From the NCBI GenBank assembly GCA_016169945.1, contig JADLSH010000393.1, forward strand, positions 6,899,501 through 6,963,500: a stretch of 64,000 bases of DNA, written 5' to 3'. The stretch's first letter is position 1. Every line of letters starts with the position of its first letter. Below the pieces are notes generated by a model. It saw only the letters and a list, made by a program, of their open reading frames with translations. It ran no database searches and was not told the origin of the DNA. The stretch comes from Trachythela sp. YZ-2020. Taxonomy: Eukaryota > Cnidaria > Anthozoa > Malacalcyonacea > Clavulariidae. This document shows, in pieces, positions 56,193-64,000 of the stretch. A program made the translations under genes and the position numbers.

Positions 56193-56970
56193 TTATGGAT
56201 TCTTTAGAGAAGGAAACGCAGAGACAAATTTGTTTAAAACGTTAAGATTGTTGTACTGTGAAGTAGACAATTCAATAGATGCTTCATCAGACGATATGAG
56301 ATCAGATGGGCCACCAGGACGCCAGACATTGGCGAGTTTCAGATAATATGAAGCTGTAGAAGGATTCCACCAACAAACATGCAACATTATTTTGCTTAAC
56401 TGAGCTCCTGAGAGAGCAAGTGTGATAGTGGCTCCACCTCTAAAACTATGGAGAGTTTCTCCACCAACAAGAGACGCTTCTTTCAGGTACAGGTGAAGAC
56501 AGGCTTGCGTGGTCGAGGTTGATAACTTTTGGTCTGAATAGCTCCGTAAGGTGTAGAAGGACGGAAAAGGAAACCATGTGAGAGATCCAACCCAAGTTCT
56601 GAGCAGATGGCCATGTAAGTTTCGATGGTTTTCACGGGGCAGATAGGTTTTGGTGACGTCGTACTCCAAAAAGGTTCGAGGACCCATCTCTAAGGGTCTT
56701 TCCCCAAACGTGATTAAACTAAAGACCATCATCTTGAGGGAAACGCAGAATCTCTTGAGTCTTTACAGTGTTGAGGTCATTCGCTCTATCACCGCTGAAA
56801 AATAAGATCTTGAAGAAAACGGCATCTTGTGCATAGGTGAAAAGAGAGATGGGGGAAATGTTTGGTTCTTAGAATCGCTGTCAAAACCAAGATACGGGAC
56901 AATCTGTGATGGATAAGGATGGATTTTTCCAGTCCAAGGGTATATCCTAATGTTATTAACGTATAGCATA
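56193..56970 (-). pseudogene. YR retroelement: RT end and tyrosine recombinase
   Basis: 56970-56763 holds LGLEKSILIHHRLSRILV and, in another phase, IVPYLGFDSDSKNQTFP, the end of the RT/RNase H side. Then GDRANDLNTVKTQEILRF (about 56795-56740) and, in frame 56732-56193, MMVFSLITFGERPLEMGP..., ETLHSFRGGATITLALSGAQ and LSKIMLHVCWWNPSTASYY. H-S-F-R, H-V-x-W and the Y-Y pair are the recombinase catalytic boxes. Frame changes within the N-terminal part show decay. Confidence 0.75.
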
Positions 56971-57164
56971 CCAAGAAGATAGCAACTTGTGCAAGCGTAA
57001 AATTCAGCTCGTCATCGGATTTCGACGCAAGGACTATAGGAGATAGAGAGGTGCCCTAGGAATGCGAGTCGTTGTAGGATCGTATCGGATATAAATTGAG
57101 CAAAAGGTATACATGAAGGATGATTTTTAAAATTTCTGGTAGGAGGAATGTCGTGTCGAACCAT

Positions 57165-57868
57165 TCACCGTTAAACCCCCCTTTGAAGTGGGAGAAATAT
57201 CTGAAGACATCCACTTTGTTGTGAATTCAATCTAAAGTTTCGGCGGTTTTGTCATCAGGCAGAAGAGATGCCAATTTAGACCATTCCTGTGGATGATTAT
57301 GTAAACCACCGGATACAAAATGGGAATACCTACGGAATGCGAGCATGTGTACATCGGCGAATCGCTGACCAGTCAAAACGGAGTCGGTGAATGCTGTAGT
57401 CAAATGAGAGTTGTTGGCTGCCATGCCCTGGGCAGGAAGGATTGTGCCATCCAATCGATGCCACCCCTCTTGTACTGGGATGACCAAATTTGCCGTACTG
57501 AAACGAGGGCGTAATTTCCCATGGAGGAAACAAGGAGAGTGGCTTGGATGGAACAACGAAAGACTAAAGAATGAAAGAGAAAACGGTTGGAATGAATCTA
57601 CCCAAGGGATGGCAGCCTGAGCGTCAGATAAACCGACAGAGAGTAAGTTTCCCTTTTCAAACTGCCAAGGAAGAAAAGAAAAGGATGGATAGGAGTTTTT
57701 GCAATGTAAGGGTGAAAATACAACGCGGTCGGAATAGAAAATCAGTTTTAACCCTAAAACTAGTAGAAAGGATCCTGGGGGGGGGGGGGGGTGGAGGGGC
57801 AGCCGATCACGCATCACACAAAGAATATGAATGACAACAGGTAATGTAAGGAATATGTTGTAATTCAA
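57165..57868 (-). pseudogene. YR retroelement: N-terminal part of the RT polyprotein
   Basis: Frame 57868-57227 ends with GLHNHPQEWSKLASLLPDDK and TAETLD, a stop, and then (beyond the stop) IHNKVDVFRYFSHFKGGFNG to about 57165. This segment precedes RT in cnidarian DIRS-order elements (pattern: D..L.WI..GVDV..FF.HFKG.F.G). Most of the RT palm is deleted between here and 56970. The G-run at 57779-57791 has also disturbed the frame. Confidence 0.55.
57778..57791 (+). repeat. Poly-G run
   Basis: Fourteen G in a row within the retroelement remnant. Such runs are prone to length change and sequencing error. Confidence 0.9.
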
Positions 57869-58054
57869 TAATAAAGTCTACATATACATTTAGACGACAC
57901 TCTAAATAATAATAATAATATACAACTTTGAATTAATGGTATATAACACAATGTCAGAGGCTTGGTGCCTAAATTCATATATATGTCTTTATATCAAATA
58001 ATGATAATTATACACAACAGAAATTAGCACACCTTAAGTAACTTTTAGTTATAA

Positions 58055-58275
58055 TCAGATGCGTTTTGAGAAGTTATTGTTTGAAGGAGTACTGGAGGAT
58101 CGGTTTTGGTTATATGGTCGGAAGCTGTAAGGTGACCGGTTTCGTGTGAAGCATTGGGGCGAGATATGACCTGGTTGGCCACATGAATAGCAGGTAACTC
58201 GCGGTTGTGTACGTGGTTGTGGTGACGAGGTCGTCTCTCTGGCAACACAAGCTTTTGTCGCAGGGTTGATGCAAT
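58055..58275 (-). pseudogene. YR retroelement gag-like zinc-knuckle region
   Basis: One minus-strand phase, ending at the TGA 58057-58055, reads ACVARETTSSPQPRTQPRVT then CYSCGQPGHISPQCFTRNRS. C-x2-C-x4-H-x4-C is the retroviral-type zinc knuckle found in ORF1 of DIRS-order elements. The longer overlapping frames in other phases are shadows. Confidence 0.65.
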
Positions 58276-58729
58276 AACATCAAAGGATGCTGCTTTTGGA
58301 TGTGTCGATAGTGTGGAAACACAGAGACACAGATTGAATAAAATATAGACGACTGATTAACATAATCACAGTACAGGGTGTATATAAATACAAAAACTGA
58401 TATTGGTCTTAGAAATCGGCAGAAACCTTTGTAGGGATAAAAAATGTGTTTAGTCTCACTGCATACAGTTAGCCGGAAACCGTATATTATTATAGTAAAT
58501 TCCCAGGTGTCAAAAATCACGTGCTTGCAGTGTTAAATCCGAATCAATTAACTCAACGTATAGCAATCAAAAGGTGAAAAGCACTCAGGCATAATATACA
58601 GGTAACTCAACACATGAATATAGAGGGCAAAATAATGATTTTGGGGCAAGATAAGCAAACGAAGCAATTTTAAAATATGAGTATGTTGGATGTCCAAATA
58701 CTAAAATAAGAAAATGTTACATGTACACC
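58276..58729. other. Retroelement interior, no domain seen
   Basis: Part of the ORF1 or intron region of the tyrosine-recombinase retroelement. Frames on both strands are short and unmatched. Confidence 0.35.
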
Positions 58730-60560
58730 ATTCACTACAGCACTTGGAAACATTCCAAGGCAATAAGGCTAAATATATATTATAATTTCAAATATTTTAT
58801 TCAAATTGACAAAATATAGTATTATTGACATATAGCAAAGGCCAATATACGTATACAGTACATAGACGGCCAGCCAGCTTCGAAAAAAGTGACTGTCGAT
58901 GGCATTTGTTTGTTAGAAGCAGGAAACCACACTAAATGTCATCGGAGTATGTTCACTTTGAAGGTGAAATTGGTTGCCTTCCGAGTACCGAAATTGGAAG
59001 GTTTTTATAACGACATTTCGATAGATGGTAATCCATTTAAAAGCAATTTTCGATATCATGAATTTATTGTAATTGGTTCACTACCTAATTAGCATGTGCA
59101 AATTCCTCCTTTTCTTAATTGTCATAACTCAAAGTGACATGCTAATGAGAAAATGGTATTACTATTACACTTGTTAAAATACCTGTATGGAGGCGAGTTT
59201 CAAAATAGGGATGGATTTATTAGGACGAGTGGTTACCCAAAGGCTTAAATTCGTAAATTATTGCGTTTAATTTCAAATATTTACCGATTTTGAAGGTCTA
59301 TGTGTTGTAGTAAAACTACGTGTTTGCGCCAACATGCTGTTTTTAAACCATTTACATGCCAAAACTCGACTGGCTCAACAGAAATATATTGTGTTACACG
59401 GGTGGCAACCGGGCGTGTAATACTGATTCGTATGTAATCTAAACATATGTGATTGTTGCCAAAAACATATTGTGGCTTCTTTTTGAAAGGTCGTGTTTTG
59501 ATGTATTTGCGCCATGATTCTTATTAGCATATCATTTTGAATGATATACGTAAGAAGATTACCCGAGCTTTACAAATGTTAATTAGATCGTCAGCCAATT
59601 AAAATAAAACACTAATATAAAATACAGCATTCGACAAAAATCCCATCCTTCGAAATGTTTTAGAAAAAACCTTCAAATTTTAGCACATAAATGAAAAATT
59701 ACGCATAGTTTCATGCTTCTAACAAAAAAATGCCATAGACAGTGTTTTCTAGACACTTTTTTCAAGCTTGGCCGGCCGTCTAACAAGCCAACTTGGCATG
59801 GAAAACAAAGAAGCACTTAGAAACACTCCGAGGCAATAGCTATATCAGTATATATCACAAAAATGTTTTAATCAAACTGAGAAGTTATAGATATATATAC
59901 CAAAGGCAAAGCACTCAGTGGCAGGAATATTCCTGAACTCTTGAGGCAAATATATCACAAAAATGTTTTCCAAATTGAAAAGTTATACTGAGATATATAG
60001 CAAAGGCAAAGCGCTCAGTGGCAGGAATATTCCCAAACTCCTGAGCCTGAGGCAAATATACTCATAACAAGCCATCTTGACATGGAGATAGAGACAGCAC
60101 TCAGAAGCACTCCGAGGCAATATATAGCTATATATCACAAAAATGTTTTTAATGAAACTGAGAAGTTATAGATATATAGCAAAGGCAAAGCACTCAGTGG
60201 CAGGAATATTCCTGAACTCCTGAGGCAAATATACTTATACCAGCCAACTTGACATGGAAATCGAGACAGCACTCAGAAGCACTCCGATGCAATAGCTATA
60301 TCTATATCACAAAAATGTTGTCCAAATTGAGAAGTTACACTGAGATATATAGCAAAGGCAAAGCACTCAGTGGCAGGAATATTCCTGAACTCCTGAGGCA
60401 AATATACTTACACCAGCCAACTTGACATGGAATCGGGATACATGTAGCACTCAGAAGCACTCCGAGGCAATAGCTATGTATATATATATATATATCACAA
60501 AAATGTTTTTCAAATTGAGAAGTTATACTGAGATATATAGCAAAGGCAAAGGAAACCAAG
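58730..60560 (+). repeat. ~175 bp satellite array inside the retroelement
   Basis: Tandem units share GGCAAAGCACTCAGTGGCAG, GAATATTCCTGAACTC, AGCCAACTTGACATGG and ATATCACAAAAATGTTTT. The GGCAGGAATATT landmark is at about 59930, 60020, 60199 and 60372, so spacing is 90, 179 and 173 bp; the first unit is half-length. One diverged unit (58730-58862) is separated from the rest by a DNA transposon. The array lies between the ORF1 start and the zinc-knuckle region. Confidence 0.85.
58865..59780. mobile_element. Non-autonomous TA-target transposon inserted in the satellite
   Basis: Inverted ends GACGGCCAGCCAGCTTCGAA and, read inward from the right, GACGGCCGGCCAAGCTTGAA extend with gaps through ATGGCATTTGTTTGTTAGAA. 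TA flanks both sides (58863-58864, 59781-59782). An uninterrupted satellite unit at about 60051-60075 (ATACTCATAACAAGCCATCT) gives the empty site. There is no transposase; the frame at 58889-59092 is not a gene. TA duplication fits Tc1/mariner-type movers. Confidence 0.8.
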
Positions 60561-60668
60561 AGAAAAGACAAAAAAACCCTCAAAAAACAGCCATATGCTG
60601 GTAACTATGACTAAGAGTCTTGTGAAAATGATTGAGGTGACTATGAAACGTGAAGCAAAGATGACAAC

Positions 60669-60879
60669 AAACCTCAAGTTCTGGAGCCGGAGGTGCTTCA
60701 GCCTGTTGAAGAGGAGCTGGAATCGGAATGCCAACTGCGGGAACGTTGTCTGCAGGATCTGCTGGTCGAATAGCTGGTGGTGCTGGAAGGACGAGTGGTT
60801 CAGGAGGATTATCCCTTAATAGTAAAGTCTGTGCTTGTCCTACATTATGAGCGGGAATTTGTTCGAGATTTTCAGCCAT
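60669..60879 (-). pseudogene. YR retroelement ORF1 start (proline-rich)
   Basis: From the ATG at 60879, 43 bp inside A1, the frame reads MAENLEQIPAHNVGQAQTLL then EPLVLPAPPAIRPADPADNV, proline/alanine-rich, to a GT donor-like site (CTTGAG|GTTTG) at 60669. Beyond it the satellite begins, so ORF1 is interrupted or spliced. Its position next to A1 supports the ORF1 assignment. Confidence 0.55.
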
Positions 60880-60964
60880 GAGTGAAGAGTTTTCGTATAG
60901 CGTACAGAGGTCTAGAGTATAGCTTCTGACGCGATGAGTCTAACTGACCGATGAGTAGGGCACT

Positions 60965-61086
60965 ATTGAGTAGGGCTTATTGTTTGGTCACCACTGGAAC
61001 AAAGAAGGGGATGTCCAGCTCCAGTGATTCCTTGTGCCTTTGCAACTGTTTCTAAAGTTAATGATTTCCCGACATTTCGTTCTCTA
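60965..61086 (-). CDS. Exon-like block cut by the retroelement border
   Basis: After the acceptor TTTTATAG the minus strand reads RERNVGKSLTLETVAKAQGI then TGAGHPLLCSSGDQTI and runs straight into repeat A1. It is open throughout and has good codon character, but I do not recognise the domain. It may be an exon of the unknown gene whose other candidate exons lie at 55661-54745, with the retroelement inserted in between. Confidence 0.35.
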
Positions 61087-61109
61087 CTATAAAAACATGA
61101 AAGTGAAAA

Positions 61110-61487
61110 CCAACTTACATATTAAATGAACACTAAAATCCAACTATAATAAAGGCCGATTGAAATGGAACCAAAATTTAGTCGATTTTTTCTTAGGCTT
61201 ATGGCCATTGACACTTACACACAAACTAACATAACCCAGATGCATGCAAACATAACCTGCCGAATATAATAACTGGGACTTCCATGACCCAACTTTTTCC
61301 TACCTTTAGCTTCGTTCTCATTTTGACTTTGACTAATCCTCTGGCCATTTTTTATAATAGCATGAAGTACAAAGGCTGTTGCAAGATTAAATGAGACCAC
61401 AAATCCAATGTTTGTTTTGTTCTTATGTATTAATTGTTTTAATCCAATTTTTTGTTTTTAACATTTTAAACTAATAATAGTGCAACA
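61110..61487. other. No gene recognised
   Basis: AT-rich DNA between the retroelement flank and the Penelope terminal repeat. Confidence 0.4.
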
Positions 61488-61705
61488 GGCTGTTTCATCT
61501 GTAAAAGAATCATCAGGCAGTTTACAAGTATCGAAAAGAAATGACCGCTTATATGCTTCCTGCGTGGGAGTGTGTGTGGGAGACAATGTGTGCATGCATG
61601 GCTTTGTTTGCGTTGTTTACGCGAAATTTGTTAGATGACGACATCGTGAAATTATTTCAGCTCTTTTGTTGAGTAAACAATCCTTGTTTTTTTCTTTTAA
61701 AATAC
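61488..61705 (-). repeat. Penelope terminal repeat (direct copy of 63791-64000)
   Basis: GCAACAGGCTGTTTCATCTG and the following 200 bp recur at 63791-64000 with only small indels, including the last codons of the polyprotein. On the minus strand the repeat holds CTGATGA...GAAA, a hammerhead-like core whose stems are weak. Confidence 0.9.
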
Positions 61706-63700
61706 AAAATTTTTCTTCTAAACATAAATTGCATCGTTTTGATCCTCCCGTATACGAAATAGAATGTTTTAAAATTTGCCAATTAATACTGAAATCCTTA
61801 TTGTTTTCTTTCAATGTCCAAATATATTTCGAAAGTTCCGTGTCATTTGCATGCTTTTTATGCTGAAAAGATTTAGTGTGGTTGGCCAATCGCTCTTTGA
61901 ATGTGGTTGCAGTCATGCCAATGTAATTTTTGATCGTGTTTGTGTTGCTCACGGTGACTGTTGCTTTGTATACTATGTCCCTAGTCATGCATTGTTTTTG
62001 AAGCGGGCAAATGGTGTTTTTTCTACAACTGCAATTGGTAGTGTCCCTCTCCTGTGGCTTGTTATTTCTAGATATGCGTGCATTGTGTTTAGTGATTACT
62101 GACTTAATATTGTTCATGCAGCTATAGCTTACTTTAACTGTATTTCTGTTAAAAATTTTATGTAGCTTGTGGTGCGGTGGAAAATGCTTGTCAATTAGAC
62201 TAAGGAAATTACGTCCCATGTTTGTGCTAACACTCTTGCTAAATGGTGGGTTGAACCAAATGATGTTGCGTTGCCTATTCCTGCGTTGTTTTTGTGGTGT
62301 GTGCTGAGTGTAGCTAAGTTCATGATTAAAGTTGCTATGCCTAAGTGCGTTCTGATATATGGGTGCAGATTCCTGAAAAGTTTGCTCATCTGATGAAAGA
62401 AGTGCGATGCGCTTGTTAATTGATGCAGGTAGTTGCCTTGTGATGCTCGGTGGGTGATTAGAGTGCATATTTATGTATAGTGGATCGTCATTGGGCTTCC
62501 TATAGGGCCTATGTTTTCCATTGTTAAGGTCGAAAGTTACATCTAAAAAGTTTACAGTGTGTAAATTTGATTCGGCGGTAATTTTTAGGTCAAACTGCTC
62601 GAAAATTTTGTGGAGATCTTTTCTTGTTTTGTCTGCTAAACGTGCTGATTTACTTTTTATAATAGTCAAACCGTCATCTCTATATAGGCCGATGCTTTCT
62701 TTGCCAAATTTCTTACTCAGGTGGTTTAAAATGAAAAGGCCTACTAACTCACAAATTTCCGCGCCGTCGAAACTGCCCATGCTAACGTCAAACAAACTAT
62801 GGCTATCTTTTTTTATCCATGAAATTCCGGTATTGAAAAGGAGAGATTTTCTAGCGTGTTTTATTATTGAAATATCGTTTTCAGGTATAGTAGCCAAATT
62901 TGAAGCCCAAGATAAAGCTTGGTCCAATAGTTTTTCAGAAATAGATGGGTAGAAATCCACAATGTCAAACGAAATAAAACTGTGTCTGTCCTTATCTTTT
63001 ATATTGCCAAACCACTGAATAACTTGTTTTGTATTCCTCCATTGATTTAAATTCAGTTTTTCTCTCAAATTGGAATTAATTTTGTCCAAAATAACTTTGC
63101 TTATTTTTCCGGATTCGCTTTTAGCGGGATTAATTAATCGGCATTTTGGATTGTTTTCGAAATTTTCTTTGTGATCTTTTAAAGATATAAATGCTTCGCG
63201 TTTTCATTTTTTCAATTCTGTCGCCGATTCCTAAATTGTTCGAAATGTTTTTTAGTTCTGAATCAATTTCATCTATAGTGTCCTCGGATCCATGCTTATA
63301 TGTTTTTGTGATGTTGTCATGTAAGAGCTTGTTGTATGTGTCGAGCGAGGTTTCATAAATATTCCTAGTTTTGTCTGCAAAAATGAAAATGTTGGGAGAC
63401 GAATTGATTTTCTTTAGATCGTTAGTCAAAGATTTCTGAAATTGGTTCCTATATGGCCGAAATTGTAAATTTTCGATTAATTTTATAAGGTCGTCTTCGA
63501 AAGGTTTCATTTCCGGAATAGAAGGAGGTGTTTTGTTGGATGCAAGGCCGAAATGGTTGTTTTGGTTTTCACATTTTTGGTTTTTATTAAGAAAGAAATT
63601 AGCTTTCCATCTCATACGTTTTATTACACTTTCCACTTTTTCAATCAAATTTTTCAAATAAGCGTCCTGTGATGGTATAGGGATATTCTTATATATATAC
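61617..63700 (-). pseudogene. Penelope-like element polyprotein: RT plus GIY-YIG, one frameshift
   Basis: Nearly complete. 63657-63130 is the N-terminal region (a reading from about 63700, IPIPSQDAYLKNLIEKVESV, has no ATG). One frameshift near 63195 (phase change in KMKTR...) leads to 63089-61617. This has HSFISFDIVDFYPSISEKLL, GSFDGAEICELVGLFIL, catalytic IGLYRDDGLTI (Asp pair about residues 138-139 of this frame), NLHTVNFLDVTFDL and YRKPNDDPLY. The C-terminal part has a Cys-rich linker (CSCRKNTICPLQKQC) and the GIY-YIG nuclease VYKATVTVS...KNYIGMTATTFKERLANH, ending in CLLNKRAEII. Penelope RTs prime at nicks made by this nuclease. A single lesion suggests a recent copy. Confidence 0.88.
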
Positions 63701-63790
63701 GTGTAGGTTTAGGTCTACGAAACGCAAAGAGTGCTCGACAACATATAGTTAGAGCAAATTATAGATTTTCGCTTACCTCAAAACTTGTCT
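63701..63790. other. Leader of the Penelope copy
   Basis: Short spacer between the terminal repeat of the next copy and the N-terminal coding region; TA-repeat near 63690-63700. Confidence 0.5.
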
Positions 63791-64000
63791 GCAACAGGCT
63801 GTTTCATCTGTAAAAGAATCATCAGGCAATTTACAAGTATCGAAAGAAATGACCGCTTATATGCTTCCTGCCGGAGCGTGGGAGTGTGTGTGGGAGACAA
63901 TGTGTGCATGCATGGCTTTGTTTGCGTTGTTTACGCGAAATTTGTTACGATGACGACATCGTGAAATTATTTCAGCTCTTTTGTTGAGTAAACAATCCTT
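63791..64000 (-). mobile_element. 3' end of a second, tandem Penelope copy
   Basis: Direct repeat of 61488-61705. The plus-coordinate end encodes the last residues of another polyprotein copy (KRAEII region, with a small indel before the stop), so a further element lies just beyond the window edge in the same orientation. Tandem copies sharing a repeat are the usual Penelope arrangement. Confidence 0.85.

Larger units (their letters stand above)
55691..60964 (-). mobile_element. Ngaro/PAT-like tyrosine-recombinase retroelement with split direct repeats
   Basis: Read on the minus strand the order is A1 (60964-60922), ORF1 start, inserted satellite, zinc-knuckle region, RT remnants, tyrosine recombinase, B1 (56020-55956), A2 (55933-55891), B2 (55754-55691). 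A copies share GCTTCTGACRCGATGAGTCT, then AACTGACCGATGAGTAGGGC. B copies share TCTAATTAAGAGTTGGGATA. The A1-ORFs-B1-A2-B2 layout is diagnostic of Ngaro/PAT-type DIRS-order elements. The coding regions are deleted and frameshifted, so it is inactive. Confidence 0.8.

Noticed and set aside
58889..59092. 67-codon frame
   Set aside because: Lies in the terminal region of a non-coding inverted-repeat transposon.
1..64000. Bacterial-style operons, ribosome binding sites, CRISPR arrays
   Set aside because: Introns, LINEs and Penelope elements show a eukaryotic nuclear genome; no regularly spaced repeat-spacer array exists.

Overview
This window looks like nuclear DNA from a non-vertebrate animal, most likely a cnidarian (inference). 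The DNA is AT-rich, genes are split by introns with standard GT/AG borders, and it carries many decayed selfish elements: CR1/jockey-like LINEs, Penelope-like elements with GIY-YIG ends, Ty3/Gypsy, a tyrosine-recombinase retroelement, and hAT, Harbinger, Kolobok-type, P-type, MULE and Tc1 DNA transposons. No rRNA, CRISPR, operon or convincing tRNA was found.

Layout. 0-9.6 kb: three LINE copies (2.0-3.4 on +; 4.1-5.8 and 7.4-9.1 on -) between two inverted copies of a ~290 bp repeat, then the tail of a Tc1-like transposase. 10.3-11.4 kb: a deleted Gypsy element with a 151 bp 5' LTR. 12.4-19.6 kb: sparse fragments (P-element-like, THAP-like, Harbinger transposases), a palindromic MITE and a non-autonomous hAT with perfect 8 bp target duplication. 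19.7-22.4 kb: a broken RecQ-like helicase next to a broken multi-exon gene on the other strand. 25.6-29.0 kb: the start of an apparently real gene (three exons, ubiquitin-like fold suspected), a second hAT MITE with perfect target duplication in its intron, and a decayed SAP + MULE transposase-like gene. 30-36 kb: Penelope scraps, a long LINE (endonuclease + RT) and a broken PHD-finger gene. 37.6-38.3 kb: LINE scraps.

The most striking region is 39.3-46.8 kb. Two convergent, intact, intron-bearing genes almost exactly fill the space between a pair of inverted repeats. On the + strand is a 209-residue protein with the cytoplasmic 'ballast' domain of P2X7 receptors and no channel part. On the - strand is a nine-exon, 872-residue THAP transposase of Kolobok type ending in a CXC cysteine domain. 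All splice phases join cleanly. The inverted repeats carry the CRE-like palindrome GTGACGTCAC a few tens of bases upstream of both start codons. This reads as a two-gene DNA transposon whose terminal repeats may supply both promoters.

47-52 kb holds MITEs, a PHD-like exon pair, a Penelope 3' half with a decayed hammerhead-like motif, and a LINE/Penelope chimera between inverted Penelope terminal repeats. 53.1-54.5 kb is an intact two-exon Crypton-like tyrosine recombinase with all catalytic residues. 55.7-61.0 kb is a Ngaro/PAT-like retroelement with split direct repeats (A1-ORFs-B1-A2-B2), expanded by a ~175 bp satellite that itself received a 916 bp inverted-repeat transposon; the retroelement may have broken an unknown gene. 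61.5-64 kb is a nearly intact Penelope-like element, tandemly followed by another copy running off the edge.
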